16,220 nt of DNA from Bacillota bacterium (GCA_023441125.1 JAEZQV010000027.1:1-16220); one strand, 5' to 3'; counted from the stretch's first letter, positions 1 through 9,809 are shown. Numbers and translations: made by a program. Notes: a model not told the origin generated them from the letters alone.

Positions 1-438
1 GTACTGGATACCGGCGCCCGGGGCGCAACCACCACTTTCGTGGAACGCGGCATTGGCGATGTACTCTTGGCCTGGGAAAATGAAGCCTTACTGGCTGAGA
101 AGGAATTGGGCAAAGACAAATTTGAAATTGTGGCGCCGTCCTTAAGTGTACTGGCCGAACCGCCGGTTGCCGTAGTGGATAAGATTGTTGACAAAAAAGG
201 GACACGCCAGGTAGCCGAAGCCTATCTGCAATATCTCTATACCGATCAGGGACAGGAAATTGCCGCCAAAAACTATTACCGGCCGCGGGCGGAAGCTGTT
301 GCCGCCAAATATGCCGGCCAGTTCCCCAAACTGAACCTGTTTACCATCGCTGATCTGGGCGGCTGGGCCAGTGTTCATGAAAAGCATTTTAAAGATGGCG
401 GTCTTTTTGACCAGATCTATACACCGAAAGCCAAATAG
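1..438 (+). CDS. sbp: Sulfate-binding protein of the sulfate ABC transporter, 3' part
   Basis: The reading frame is open from base 1, so the start and signal peptide lie upstream of the window; 145 residues and a TAG stop (436-438) are visible. The visible part opens with [11 protein letters not shown] followed by [15 protein letters not shown], which is characteristic of the C-terminal lobe of the Sbp/CysP sulfate- or thiosulfate-binding proteins; the later segment with [19 protein letters not shown] is also typical. In this family the protein captures sulfate outside the membrane and hands it to the CysT/CysW channel. It lies 20 bp before cysT, so it belongs to the same operon. Whether it prefers sulfate or thiosulfate cannot be told from this fragment. 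Confidence 0.95.
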   Translation, partial: VLDTGARGATTTFVERGIGDVLLAWENEALLAEKELGKDKFEIVAPSLSVLAEPPVAVVDKIVDKKGTRQVAEAYLQYLYTDQGQEIAAKNYYRPRAEAVAAKYAGQFPKLNLFTIADLGGWASVHEKHFKDGGLFDQIYTPKAK

Positions 439-458
439 CAACGAAGTGGGGAATAATC

Positions 459-1298
459 ATGAGCCTGAAATCCCTGATAATAACTAAACATAGCATATTG
501 CCCGGCTTTGGCCTGACGATGGGATTTGCCATGCTGTACCTGGGACTTTTGGTGCTGATTCCGTTATCGACTATTATTCTGAATGCGGCCGGCATGGGCT
601 GGCCGCATTTTTGGGAAATCATCACGGCGCCGCGCCTGGTGGCTTCCTATAAACTGAGTTTTGGGGCCTCGCTTTTAGCGGCGGTCATTAATGCGGTATT
701 TGGCTTACTGGTTGCCTGGGTGCTTGTACGCTACTCCTTTCCCGGAAAACGGCTCATTGACGGGCTGGTGGATCTGCCGTTTGCCCTCCCGACCGCCGTG
801 GCCGGCATTACGCTGACGACCCTGTATGCCCCGAACGGCTGGCTTGGCAAGTATTTGGCCTTATTGGATATTAAAGGAGCTTATTCCCCCTTGGGAATTG
901 TCATTGCCCTGACCTTCATCGGCTTGCCGTTCGTGGTGCGCATGGTTCAGCCGGTACTGCAAACCCTGGATCAGGAAGTGGAAGAAGCGGCGGCCAGCCT
1001 GGGTGCTGGCCGCTTACAAACTTTTACCAGGGTTATCTTCCCGGAACTGCTGCCGGCGCTCTTGACCGGCTTTGCCTTAGCCTTTGCCCGGGCCCTGGGC
1101 GAGTACGGCTCGGTTGTGTTTATCTCGGGCAATATGCCCATGCGGACCGAGATTACGCCGCTGTTAATCATGACCAAGCTGGAGCAGTATGATTACACCG
1201 GCGCCAGCGCCATTGCGGCCGTAATGCTGATTGTTTCGTTTATTATGCTGTTTTTTATTAATATATTGCAGTGGTGGCAGAGCAGGCGCCATGGCTGA
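459..1298 (+). CDS. cysT: Sulfate ABC transporter permease CysT
   Basis: A 279-residue polytopic membrane protein with about six hydrophobic segments (roughly residues 18-42, 63-85, 100-122, 137-158, 190-212 and 246-272). The cytoplasmic EAA loop that docks on the ATPase is visible at about residues 173-192 ([11 protein letters not shown], then a Phe-Pro before LLPALLTG), and the [15 protein letters not shown] and [16 protein letters not shown] stretches are typical of CysT/CysU. It forms the sulfate channel with CysW. The ATG at 459 has only a weak purine-rich upstream site (GTGGGG). It follows the binding-protein gene by 20 bp and precedes cysW by 21 bp. Typical family length, no anomalies. 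Confidence 0.96.
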   Translation: MSLKSLIITKHSILPGFGLTMGFAMLYLGLLVLIPLSTIILNAAGMGWPHFWEIITAPRLVASYKLSFGASLLAAVINAVFGLLVAWVLVRYSFPGKRLIDGLVDLPFALPTAVAGITLTTLYAPNGWLGKYLALLDIKGAYSPLGIVIALTFIGLPFVVRMVQPVLQTLDQEVEEAAASLGAGRLQTFTRVIFPELLPALLTGFALAFARALGEYGSVVFISGNMPMRTEITPLLIMTKLEQYDYTGASAIAAVMLIVSFIMLFFINILQWWQSRRHG

Positions 1299-1319
1299 AA
1301 CTAAAAGGAGGCGAGCCGA

Positions 1320-2207
1320 ATGGCTGGCAATGTAGCCCTCCGGCACAGTACAACCGCAGTACGGCAGACCTCAGGGGCAGTAACCGAACTGCCGCTCATC
1401 CGCTGGCTGCTCATAACCCTTGCGCTCGGTTTCCTGGGCGTAATGTTGATTATTCCCGTTGTCGCCGTATTCGTCAAAGCCTTAGAGCAAGGCCTGGACC
1501 TGTATGTTAAAGCCATAACCACGCCGGACGCAATGGCCGCCATCCAGCTTACCCTGCTGACGGTAGTAATTGCCGTGCCGCTCAACACGCTGTTCGGGCT
1601 GGCGGCTGCCTGGGGGATAGCCAAATTCGAATTCAGGGGCCGAAACTTTCTCATTACCTTGATTGACCTGCCGTTTGCCGTTTCCCCGGTCATTGCCGGC
1701 CTGATTTTTGTATTTCTCTTCGGCAAGCCCGGTATATTGTGGCCCTGGCTGTCCGCGCACGATATCAAAATCATTTTTGCGGTGCCGGGCATTGTTCTGG
1801 CTACCGTATTTGTTACCTTTCCGTTCATTGCCCGTGAACTGATCCCGCTCATGCAGGCCCAGGGAACCGCCGAGGAGGAAGCCGCCCTGACGCTAGGGGC
1901 CAGCGGCTGGAAAACCTTTTGGCATGTGACGTTGCCCAACATCAAATGGGGGCTGATCTACGGCGTAATTCTTACCAGCGCCAGGGCGGTCGGCGAGTTT
2001 GGCGCGGTCTCGGTCGTATCCGGGCATATCCGCGGCCTTACCAACACCATGCCCCTGCATGTTGAGATTTTGTATAACGAATACCAGTTTGTCGCCGCCT
2101 TTGCCGTGGCCTCCCTGATGACGCTGATGGCCCTCATTACGCTGATTATCAAGAATGTCGCCGAGTGGAAGGTACAGCAGCAGAACCGGGAAGCCGGGGC
2201 AGAGTAG
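1320..2207 (+). CDS. cysW: Sulfate ABC transporter permease CysW
   Basis: A 295-residue membrane protein paralogous to CysT. It has hydrophobic segments at about residues 27-52, 73-97, 110-134, 146-168, 205-225 and 259-282, and an EAA loop at about residues 180-200 ([16 protein letters not shown]). The [13 protein letters not shown] and [17 protein letters not shown] segments identify the CysW branch. It is the second half of the sulfate channel. The ATG at 1320 follows AGGAGG (1306-1311) by 8 bases, which supports this start. The N-terminal 25 residues are longer and more polar than usual. It is followed 19 bp later by cysA. Confidence 0.95.
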   Translation: MAGNVALRHSTTAVRQTSGAVTELPLIRWLLITLALGFLGVMLIIPVVAVFVKALEQGLDLYVKAITTPDAMAAIQLTLLTVVIAVPLNTLFGLAAAWGIAKFEFRGRNFLITLIDLPFAVSPVIAGLIFVFLFGKPGILWPWLSAHDIKIIFAVPGIVLATVFVTFPFIARELIPLMQAQGTAEEEAALTLGASGWKTFWHVTLPNIKWGLIYGVILTSARAVGEFGAVSVVSGHIRGLTNTMPLHVEILYNEYQFVAAFAVASLMTLMALITLIIKNVAEWKVQQQNREAGAE

Positions 2208-2226
2208 CATACGGGGAGGTTACGTC

Positions 2227-3300
2227 ATGAGTATTGAAATTGTAAATATCAACAAACAGTTTGGCGCGTTTACCGCGTTAAAAGATATTAATCTGACAAT
2301 TCCCACCGGCGAGCTGGTGGCCCTTTTAGGCCCGTCAGGCTCGGGCAAAACAACGCTCTTACGGATTATTGCCGGCCTGGAAGTAGCCGACCAGGGGTCC
2401 ATTCTGTTTCACGGCGAGGATACGGCCAGCCGCAGCGTCGGGGAGCGGCAGGTAGGTTTTGTTTTTCAGCATTATGCCTTATTTAAGCACATGACGGTTT
2501 TTGAAAATGTCGCTTTCGGCCTCAACGTCCGTCCGCGCAGCTCGCGGCCGGCTAAAAGCCAGATTCAGGACAAGGTGCAAACCTTATTGAGCCTGGTAAG
2601 ACTGGAAGGGATGGCCGGGCGTTATCCCAGCCAATTGTCCGGCGGCCAGCGGCAGCGGGTGGCTTTGGCCAGAGCGCTGGCGGTCGAGCCGCAGGTGCTA
2701 TTATTAGATGAACCGTTCGGCGCGCTGGATGCCAAGGTGCGTAAGGAGCTCAGACGCTGGCTCCGGCAATTGCATGATGAACTGCACATCACCAGCGTAT
2801 TCGTAACCCATGATCAGGAAGAGGCGCTGGATGTGGCTGACCGGGTGGTTATTCTGAACAACGGCCGCATCGAGCAGCTGGGGACACCGGAAGAGGTGTA
2901 TGATCATCCCGCCAATCCGTTCGTCTATGATTTCCTGGGAAATGTCAACCTGTTCCGCGGCCGCCTGCATAAAGGCCGTATCAGCATTGGCTCGGTGGAG
3001 CTGGCGGCGCCGGAGTACATTGATACTTTAGATACACAGGCGGTCAGCTTTGTGCGTCCCTATAACATTGAAGTAGAGCGGGAAGCGCAAGGTCCGGAGT
3101 TCATTCCGGCGCGCATTCTGTTCATCCGGGCCGTTGGTCCGGTTGTCCATCTGGAGTTAAAACGGGAAGACACCGATGAACTGGTAGAGGTGGAGCTCGG
3201 CAAAGAGCGATTCCGGCAGTTGGCCCTCACAGCCGGCGAACTGGTATTTGTAAAACCCAGAGACCTGAAAATATTCATTCCCGAGGATTATGTCATCTAA
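2227..3300 (+). CDS. cysA: Sulfate ABC transporter ATPase CysA
   Basis: A 357-residue ATPase that powers sulfate import. Walker A is GPSGSGKT at residues 35-42, the signature LSGGQRQR starts at 137, Walker B (LLLDEP) has its Asp/Glu at 161-162, and the switch histidine is H195 in [13 protein letters not shown]. The region after about residue 240 is the TOBE-type regulatory domain usual for CysA, with a characteristic VRPYNIEV segment. The frame stays open upstream, but the ATG at 2227 follows GGGGAGG by 7 bases and begins the conserved [10 protein letters not shown] sequence, so this is the start. It couples to CysT and CysW immediately upstream. A 64-bp gap follows before the APS reductase genes, with no terminator visible, so co-transcription is likely. 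Confidence 0.96.
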   Translation: MSIEIVNINKQFGAFTALKDINLTIPTGELVALLGPSGSGKTTLLRIIAGLEVADQGSILFHGEDTASRSVGERQVGFVFQHYALFKHMTVFENVAFGLNVRPRSSRPAKSQIQDKVQTLLSLVRLEGMAGRYPSQLSGGQRQRVALARALAVEPQVLLLDEPFGALDAKVRKELRRWLRQLHDELHITSVFVTHDQEEALDVADRVVILNNGRIEQLGTPEEVYDHPANPFVYDFLGNVNLFRGRLHKGRISIGSVELAAPEYIDTLDTQAVSFVRPYNIEVEREAQGPEFIPARILFIRAVGPVVHLELKREDTDELVEVELGKERFRQLALTAGELVFVKPRDLKIFIPEDYVI

Positions 3301-3364
3301 ATGACGGGGTGCGGCTTAATAAGTTGTTACAAAATTGCTGCAGAGAAAAGGGGCGTGAAGTAGG

Positions 3365-5050
3365 GTGCGTCTAACGGAAAGATATCTGGAAACCGATATT
3401 CTGATTATTGGCGGTGGAACGGCAGGCTGTTTTGCCGCCATAACCATTGCGGAAAACTCCCGGGCCAACGTTATGATTGCCGAGAAGGCCAACATCAAAC
3501 GCAGCGGCTGTCTGGCCGCCGGTGTAAATGCGCTTAATGCCTATATTGTCAACGGGCAGACGCCGGCAACTTACCTGGATTATGTCCGGCAGGACGCTGC
3601 CGGGGTGATCCGGGAGGATCTGGTCTACACGGCGGCCGAGCGGCTGAATGGGGTCACAGACAAAATGGCCGGACTTGGCCTGGTCATCCAAAAAGATGAG
3701 CACGGCGAGTATGTGGCCCGGGGCAACCGCAATATAAAAATCAACGGGGAAAATATCAAGCCGCTGCTGGCTGAGGCCGTAGTAACGAGTCCTAATATTA
3801 CGGTAATCAATCGCATTAACATTACCGATTACATCGTCAAAGACGGCAAAATCGCCGGCGCTTACGGTTTTGCCGTGGATGCCTGTACATTTTATATTAT
3901 CTCGGCCAAGGCCGTGATTTGTGCGACCGGCGGGGCGTCCGGACTGTACCGGCCCAATAACCCCGGTTTTTCGCGGCATAAAATGTGGTACAGCCCCTTT
4001 AATACCGGGGCGGGCTATGCCATGGGCATCCGGGCCGGCGCGGAAATGACCACCTTTGAGATGCGGTTTATCGCCTTGCGCTGTAAAGACACGATTGCGC
4101 CGACCGGTACCATTGCCCAGGGCGTAGGCGCGCCGCAGATCAACAGCCGGGGTGAGGAATACGAGCGGCAGTACGGGCGGATGAGTACGGCCAACCGCCT
4201 GTACTCTACGGTTATGGAAAATAAAAACGGCCGTGGGCCGTGCTATTTGCAAACAGCAGCTATTACCGCCGGCCAGCAGGACGAATTGTACAAAGCCTAT
4301 CTGAATATGGCGCCGGCCCAGACGCTGCGCTGGCTGGAACGCAAGGGGCCGGCGGCCGAAAATGTGGAGATCGAGGGCACCGAGCCTTACGTCGTGGGCG
4401 GCCACACGGCCAGCGGCTACTGGGTGGACACCAGCCGGGCGACTACTCTGGCCGGGCTGTATGCCGCCGGTGATGTGGCCGGCGGCAGTCCGCAGAAATA
4501 TGTGACCGGCTGTTTTGCCGAAGGCGAAATTGCCGCTTTGGCCGCTCTGGCCTACATTCAGGCTGTAAATAATGTCTGGCCCGACGCCGGTGAAGTACGC
4601 CGGGTGGCTGCCGGCTTAGAGGAGATGCTGCTGCCAGCAGCGGCCTGTTATACGGCCGAGGATATCGAAGAAGCCATGCAAAAGATTATGGATGACTATG
4701 CGGGCGGCATTGCCGCCGGCTATGCCTTTAATGCGCAGCAACTGCAGATAGCCCGGGAGCGGATTGATGAGCTGCTGGTCATGAGCCGGCAGCTAAAGGC
4801 CGGCGATATGTTTCAATTGCTGCAGGCCTGGGAAGTTATTGACCGGCTGTATGTCTGCAAGGTGCTTATCCGGCATCTGGCCGCCCGGCAGGAGACCCGC
4901 TGGCATACCTTTCAGGAAAACACCGACTACCCGGACAGAAACGATACCGACTGGCTGAAATATGTCAATTCCCGGCTGATAAACGGGGAAGTTCAGATTC
5001 TGTTCCGGGATTTAGTAAAGAAGGATGAGCGTTATGAGCATCAGAATTGA
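3365..5050 (+). CDS. aprA: AprA-like adenylylsulfate (APS) reductase flavoprotein subunit
   Basis: A 561-residue FAD protein of the fumarate reductase/AprA superfamily. The dinucleotide motif GGGTAGC lies at residues 16-22. Segments match the alpha subunit of dissimilatory APS reductase more than fumarate reductase: NALNAYI (N58), NGENIKPLLAEA (E129), FEMRFIALRCKD (R239) and GGHTASGYW (H347), then GLYAAGDVAGGSPQKY near the C terminus. As I recall, these correspond to the Asn, Glu, Arg and His that hold APS in the Archaeoglobus enzyme. Expected reaction: APS plus two electrons gives sulfite and AMP. It is shorter than the roughly 640 residues of dissimilatory AprA. The start is GTG at 3365 with AGGGG 11 bases upstream. 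It overlaps the ferredoxin subunit by 17 bp and sits between sulfate transport and ATP sulfurylase genes, which supports a role in sulfate assimilation. Confidence 0.88.
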   Translation: MRLTERYLETDILIIGGGTAGCFAAITIAENSRANVMIAEKANIKRSGCLAAGVNALNAYIVNGQTPATYLDYVRQDAAGVIREDLVYTAAERLNGVTDKMAGLGLVIQKDEHGEYVARGNRNIKINGENIKPLLAEAVVTSPNITVINRINITDYIVKDGKIAGAYGFAVDACTFYIISAKAVICATGGASGLYRPNNPGFSRHKMWYSPFNTGAGYAMGIRAGAEMTTFEMRFIALRCKDTIAPTGTIAQGVGAPQINSRGEEYERQYGRMSTANRLYSTVMENKNGRGPCYLQTAAITAGQQDELYKAYLNMAPAQTLRWLERKGPAAENVEIEGTEPYVVGGHTASGYWVDTSRATTLAGLYAAGDVAGGSPQKYVTGCFAEGEIAALAALAYIQAVNNVWPDAGEVRRVAAGLEEMLLPAAACYTAEDIEEAMQKIMDDYAGGIAAGYAFNAQQLQIARERIDELLVMSRQLKAGDMFQLLQAWEVIDRLYVCKVLIRHLAARQETRWHTFQENTDYPDRNDTDWLKYVNSRLINGEVQILFRDLVKKDERYEHQN

Positions 5051-5348
5051 ACATGAGCTCTGTGTGGGCTGCGGCCAATGCCGGGAAGTCTGTCCCGGCA
5101 ATCTCCTGTATGCGGCTGAGTCCGGCAAGACGGCAATCCGGAATCCCAAGGATTGCTGGGGTTGTACCTCCTGTCTGAAAGAATGCAATTATAAAGCCAT
5201 TCAATATTACCTGGGCGCCGACATGGGCGGGCGCGGCAGCCGGCTGTCTATCCGCCGGGCCGGCGATGTGCTTAACTGGACCGTTGTTCGGCCTGACGGC
5301 CGCGCAACAGTCATCTCTGTAGATAAGAAGCAAGCCAATGCATATTAG
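5034..5348 (+). CDS. aprB: AprB-like ferredoxin subunit of APS reductase (short form)
   Basis: A 104-residue iron-sulfur protein. Two [4Fe-4S] motifs are clear: C10-x2-C13-x2-C16-x3-C20-P and C41-x2-C44-x2-C47-x3-C51. W42 sits in CWGC, where AprB proteins carry the tryptophan thought to lie on the electron path between the cluster and the FAD. Residues after about 55 ([20 protein letters not shown], then [15 protein letters not shown]) match the small beta-sheet domain of AprB; the protein then ends, lacking the long C-terminal arm that wraps AprA in dissimilatory enzymes. The start at 5034 is chosen over an in-frame ATG at 5025 because AAGGA (5021-5025) lies 8 bases upstream of 5034 and overlaps 5025. 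It probably passes electrons to the AprA subunit encoded just upstream. Confidence 0.87.
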   Translation: MSIRIEHELCVGCGQCREVCPGNLLYAAESGKTAIRNPKDCWGCTSCLKECNYKAIQYYLGADMGGRGSRLSIRRAGDVLNWTVVRPDGRATVISVDKKQANAY

Positions 5349-5362
5349 GAGGCGTTTTGACG

Positions 5363-6163
<801 letters not shown>

Positions 6164-6197
6164 TCTTTGAATATTGGGAACGGGGAGGCCGGCTAAA

Positions 6198-7925
6198 TTG
6201 GCTACTGACAGAGAGGTACTTAATATTGTTGTTGTGGGCCATGTCGATCACGGCAAGTCCACAGTGATCGGCAGGCTGCTGTATGACACCCATTCGCTGC
6301 CGGAAGGCGCCATCGAGCGGGTAAAACGAATCGCCAAAGAAAAAGGCAAGCCTTTTGAATATGCCTATCTCTTAGACGCGTTTGAAGAGGAGCAGAAGCA
6401 GGGCATTACCATTGATACCACCCAACTGCAATTTCGCACCGCCAAACGGGATTATGTCATTATTGACGCGCCCGGGCATAAGGAATTCCTGAAAAACATG
6501 ATTTCGGGCGCGGCCAGCGCCGAGGCGGCCCTCCTGATCATCGACGCCAACGAAGGCATTCAGGAGCAGTCCAGGCGGCATGGCTATATCCTGTCACTGC
6601 TGGGAATACAAAAAGCCTATGTGGTAATTAATAAGATGGACCTCATTCATTATTCGGAAGCAAAATTTAATGAAATCAAGCGGGAAATGAATGAGTTTCT
6701 CCACAATCTCCACGTTTTTCCCCTGAAGTATATTCCGATTTCGGCTTTTTACGGCGAGAATATGATTACCCCGTCGGCAAAAATGCCCTGGTATAAAGGG
6801 GAGCCCATTCTGGAAGCCATTGATTTATTCGAAAAGGATACCGGCCTGGAGACAAAACCGCTCCGTTTTCCCATTCAGGACGTTTATAAATTCGATAACC
6901 GCCGGATCATTGCCGGCCGGATCGAAACCGGCACGCTTACCGTGGGCGACCAAATCCTGATCTCGCCCAGCAACAAGCTGACCAGGGTTAAGACCATCGA
7001 ATACTGGGCTGAGCGGGATAAGCGGGACAGCGTCTCGGCCGGCATGTCGGTCGGCATTACGGTGGAGGACGAGTTTTTCAACCAGCGGGGCGAATTCATT
7101 GTCCAGCCGGGGCAGGCGGCCATTACCGGCGATACCTTTAAGGCCAATATTTTCTGGATGGGGAAAAAGGAACTGATCAAAGGCCGGGAGTATAAGCTCA
7201 AGCTGGCAACCCAGGAAGTGGAGTGCGAAATTTCCTCCATCGTGAAGGTCATTGAGGCTACTACCCTGGAAACCATTGAGAACGCCGGCGCGGTAAAAAC
7301 CAATGATGTGGCCGAAGTCGTCATCCGGGCCAAAAAGCAGCTGTGTTTTGACGAATTCAGGAATAATCAGCTGACAGGCCGGTTTGTCATTGTCGACGGC
7401 TATGACGTCAGCGGCGGCGGCATTGTGTCGGGCGTCGTACAGGAGCTGCAGACGGTAAGCAAGCTGGCCGGCGGCGGCCTCGAACTGGTGGTAAGCTGCT
7501 TTGATGATTATTTCTATGTGCTGGCAGAAGGCACGGTGCGGAAACTGGCCGCCCGGCCCCATACTTTTGCCAGCGGCGATGTCGTGGCCGTGGCCGGCAA
7601 AACCTATGAATATCCCGGGGATTTCGACATTATCGATCTGCAGTCCGGGCTGGCTGCCACTATCCGCAAAGCCCGGCTGGCCAGCGTCATAACCCTGGAT
7701 AACTATGTCTTTACCGGCGTGCCGGTGCTCGACTCCCGCGGCGCTTCCCTCAAGCTGGCCACGCCGGCGGATTATGCCGCCTTTTCACAGGAACTGGCGG
7801 CCGTCAGCGACTGGCAGGGCAGACAGGCTTCGAGCTTTACCAATAAATGGCTGGAATTTGTGAAATACCGAAATATCCCGGTGGTGGCGGCAATTAATCT
7901 GGACAAAGCCGATTATCAGATTTAG
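6198..7925 (+). CDS. cysN: Sulfate adenylyltransferase GTPase subunit CysN, C-terminally extended
   Basis: A 575-residue translation-factor-like GTPase that activates CysD. G1 is GHVDHGKST at residues 14-22, G2 lies in GITIDTT, G3 is DAPGH at 90-94, G4 is NKMD at 145-148 and G5 is in SAF. The domain II/III beta-barrels run to about residue 412, ending with the GRFVIVDG segment where ordinary CysN proteins stop soon after. About 160 further residues follow that I do not recognise; they contain no P-loop, so this is not a CysNC fusion with APS kinase. The start is TTG at 6198 because GGGGAGG (6182-6188) lies 9 bases upstream; an earlier in-frame TTG at 6174 has no site and no homologous residues. 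It is the last gene of the sulfate operon, followed by a terminator. Confidence 0.93.
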   Translation: MATDREVLNIVVVGHVDHGKSTVIGRLLYDTHSLPEGAIERVKRIAKEKGKPFEYAYLLDAFEEEQKQGITIDTTQLQFRTAKRDYVIIDAPGHKEFLKNMISGAASAEAALLIIDANEGIQEQSRRHGYILSLLGIQKAYVVINKMDLIHYSEAKFNEIKREMNEFLHNLHVFPLKYIPISAFYGENMITPSAKMPWYKGEPILEAIDLFEKDTGLETKPLRFPIQDVYKFDNRRIIAGRIETGTLTVGDQILISPSNKLTRVKTIEYWAERDKRDSVSAGMSVGITVEDEFFNQRGEFIVQPGQAAITGDTFKANIFWMGKKELIKGREYKLKLATQEVECEISSIVKVIEATTLETIENAGAVKTNDVAEVVIRAKKQLCFDEFRNNQLTGRFVIVDGYDVSGGGIVSGVVQELQTVSKLAGGGLELVVSCFDDYFYVLAEGTVRKLAARPHTFASGDVVAVAGKTYEYPGDFDIIDLQSGLAATIRKARLASVITLDNYVFTGVPVLDSRGASLKLATPADYAAFSQELAAVSDWQGRQASSFTNKWLEFVKYRNIPVVAAINLDKADYQI

Positions 7926-7962
7926 CATCGCCTATGGCGGGAATGCTTGACAGAAAAAAGGC

Positions 7963-8076
7963 TACTATGAAAAATTAAATAATTTTTAGCTGCTGCCTTT
8001 CGTAGTAGCAGCAATGAAACCCGGCCCGCTAGGCCTTCCGCAGGAAAGGCTCAGTCTGCCGGGTTTTTTCATAGTA
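7963..8076. repeat. 12-bp inverted repeat enclosing stacked hairpins (possible MITE or composite terminator)
   Basis: TACTATGAAAAA at 7963-7974 is the exact reverse complement of TTTTTCATAGTA at 8065-8076. Inside are an AT hairpin (AAAAATT 7970-7976 with AATTTTT 7981-7987), a GCTGCT/AGCAGC hairpin (7989-7994 with 8007-8012) and the terminator stem at 8018-8065. Each outer arm starts or ends with TA, which would fit the TA duplication of an IS630/mariner-type miniature element of about 110 bp, but it would equally fit a multi-arm RNA at the end of the cysN transcript. No protein is encoded here. Confidence 0.6.
8018..8069 (+). terminator. Rho-independent terminator after cysN
   Basis: AACCCGGC (8018-8025) pairs with GCCGGGTT (8058-8065), enclosing a second stem GCCTT/AAGGC (8033-8037 with 8046-8050), and is followed by TTTTTT at 8064-8069. 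It lies about 95 bp past the cysN stop and should end the sulfate operon transcript. Confidence 0.8.
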
Positions 8077-8161
8077 CTTTATTTATGAGTATATATGAAA
8101 AAAGTGCGTACTTGAATGAATTTTATATACCGGCCATCCAGGCTGGCTGTCACCTGACTCC

Positions 8162-8902
8162 ATGGATTCCAGTTGCCAGCACGCTCTTATGAGCGTCCAT
8201 ACCTGGGTGGTCCGGACTCCCAGGCATATCATTCTGATTGACACAGGCGTAGGTAATGACAAGAACCGGCCATACACACCCGGCTTTGATCACCTGCAAC
8301 TCCCTTATCTGGAAAAACTCGCCGCAATAGGGGTAAAGCCTGAGGCGGTCGACTACTGCCTGATGACGCATTTGCATGTGGACCATGTCGGCTGGAACAC
8401 CCAGTGCAAAGATGGTCAATGGGTGCCGACCTTTCCCAATGCGCGCTACGTTTTCTCCCAAAAGGAGTATGAGTACTATACCAATCCCGCCAATCATACC
8501 GAAAGAAATAAAACCAGTGTCATCATTCTAAAGGACAGCATTGTGCCGGTTATTAACGCCGGGCTGGCCGATATGATCACCATTGACGGCAGCGAGGTTG
8601 TTGACGGCATAGCCTTTATGCCGACTGGCGGACACAGTATTGATCATGCGTCCATCCGGCTCTCCTCCCGGGGCGAAGAAGCCCTGTTCACAGGGGATCT
8701 GCTGCACCACCCCATTCAGGTCCGCTATCCGGAACTGAATTCAATTTTTGATGCATTTGGCGAACAGGCGCAGCGCTCGCGTTGCTGGGCGCTGGAATAC
8801 GCGGTCAGGCAGCACGCGACGCTGTTCTGCTCACACTTTCCTGAAAGTTCGGCCGGCACAGTGACCTACAGCGGCCAGAACTTTAGCTGGCAATATCTCT
8901 AA
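8162..8902 (+). CDS. MBL-fold metallo-hydrolase, N-terminally truncated, probable pseudogene
   Basis: A metallo-beta-lactamase-fold hydrolase, 246 residues from the first available ATG. Metal ligands are all present: H70-L-H72-V-D74-H75, H158 in GGHS, D179 in FTGD and H225 in SHFP. LIDTGVGNDK and DHVGWNT are typical of the lactonase/parathion-hydrolase-like branch, whose members I recall as having about 50-60 more residues at the N terminus. Family-like sequence (GWLSPDS) continues in frame upstream of the ATG to about 8129, and the frame is then blocked by TGA at 8117. Neither ATG 8162 nor ATG 8189 has a ribosome binding site, and no good promoter lies between the terminator at 8069 and the gene. 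The body has no frameshift, so the loss of its 5' end may be recent. Substrate unknown. It overlaps the convergent sulfite reductase gene by 4 bp. Confidence 0.75.
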   Translation: MDSSCQHALMSVHTWVVRTPRHIILIDTGVGNDKNRPYTPGFDHLQLPYLEKLAAIGVKPEAVDYCLMTHLHVDHVGWNTQCKDGQWVPTFPNARYVFSQKEYEYYTNPANHTERNKTSVIILKDSIVPVINAGLADMITIDGSEVVDGIAFMPTGGHSIDHASIRLSSRGEEALFTGDLLHHPIQVRYPELNSIFDAFGEQAQRSRCWALEYAVRQHATLFCSHFPESSAGTVTYSGQNFSWQYL

Positions 8903-9792
8903 GACGGTACATCTTCTGGCACTGAGCCGCCGCCTTGGCCTGACAGTATCGCAACTACTTCCTGGCGAAAAGCGGTCATGCCCCTACGGCGTATTACATC
9001 GCCAATGCGCTCGCCCGTAACGCCCAACCGCTGATAAGCGTCCAGGATGGCCTGAACATAGCCAAGAGCTGCTGCTTCCGGAATCACGGTAAAAATTTTG
9101 GTGCCCAGCAGCGGCCTTTTGCCGATCTTGCCGCCAACATACACGGCAAAGCCCTGCTTTGCGGCAGTCAAGGCCTGCTGGGGACAAGTCTTAACGCATT
9201 GGCCGCAGCCGACGCACTTATGCCGGTCAATAGAAGGCTTATTTTCCCGGATCTCAATAGCCTGCAATTTGCAATTCTGCCCGCAAAGGTTACAGCCGGT
9301 GCAGGTCCCGGTCACCGCCGGCAGAATAACGCCGTGCAGGCCGATATCATTGATTTGCGGCTTGGCGCAGGAGCTGGGGCAGCCACTGACGGCTATTTTG
9401 GTTTTGCCGGCGAATTCCTGTCCTACCATAACAGCATTCAGCTGAGCAGCCAGGGCGGTTGTATCGCCAAGGCCGCTGCGGCACAGGGCTTTCCCCGGGC
9501 AGGCAATCACGGTCAGGATGCGCGCTCCCCGCACGGCTAAAAGTAGGCCGGCGTCAAGGATTTCCTGAAAAATTGCCGCCAATTGGTCAGTTTGCACCCA
9601 GTGTATCTCCACCGACTGGCGGGTAGTAATGTGCAGGTGACCCCGGCCGTATTTATCAGCCAGCTCGGCCGCTTTGCGGCACTGGTCACTCGTCATGTTA
9701 CCGGCCATTGTGCGCAGCCGCACGGCCGAAAAGCCGGGCTGGAGCTGCTGGATTTGGCCGTGCTGCTTAATAGCGTTAGCTTGTTCAAGCAT
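8899..9792 (-). CDS. Compact siroheme sulfite (or nitrite) reductase with fused ferredoxin domain, AsrC-like
   Basis: A 297-residue protein. Residues 1-90 form the nitrite/sulfite reductase ferredoxin-like half domain, with R27 and the TTRQ motif (56-59) that contacts siroheme. The siroheme-[4Fe-4S] cysteines are C98-x5-C104 and C138-x3-C142. A two-cluster ferredoxin insert follows: C164/C167/C170/C174 and C193/C196/C199/C203-P. This is the architecture of small anaerobic reductases such as AsrC. Expected reaction: six-electron reduction of sulfite to sulfide in the cytoplasm. ATG at 9792 is chosen over GTG at 9804 because GAGGTG (9807-9802) lies 9 bases upstream of the ATG and overlaps the GTG. 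AsrA and AsrB partners are not in the window. It fits as the step after AprBA; nitrite as substrate cannot be excluded. It is divergent from an ArsR-type regulator. Confidence 0.85.
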   Translation of the reverse strand: MLEQANAIKQHGQIQQLQPGFSAVRLRTMAGNMTSDQCRKAAELADKYGRGHLHITTRQSVEIHWVQTDQLAAIFQEILDAGLLLAVRGARILTVIACPGKALCRSGLGDTTALAAQLNAVMVGQEFAGKTKIAVSGCPSSCAKPQINDIGLHGVILPAVTGTCTGCNLCGQNCKLQAIEIRENKPSIDRHKCVGCGQCVKTCPQQALTAAKQGFAVYVGGKIGKRPLLGTKIFTVIPEAAALGYVQAILDAYQRLGVTGERIGDVIRRRGMTAFRQEVVAILSGQGGGSVPEDVPS

Positions 9793-9809
9793 GTTGGTAA
9801 GCACCTCAT

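Noticed and set aside
3301..3363. A 20-codon frame that exactly fills the gap between cysA and aprA, starting right after the cysA stop
   Set aside because: No properly spaced ribosome binding site and no recognisable peptide; a chance frame is more likely, although translational coupling cannot be excluded.
3371..4405. Long minus-strand open frame of 344 codons opposite aprA
   Set aside because: Shadow of a GC-rich gene with strong codon bias; the translation has no coherent domain.
6198..7925. CysN as a CysNC fusion carrying APS kinase
   Set aside because: No second Walker A motif or other APS kinase motif is present in the C-terminal extension.
8085..8194. A 35-codon frame from ATG 8085 as a possible frameshifted N terminus of the hydrolase
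   Set aside because: It has no ribosome binding site, and its translation does not resemble the N-terminal region of the family, so a simple frameshift does not explain the truncation.
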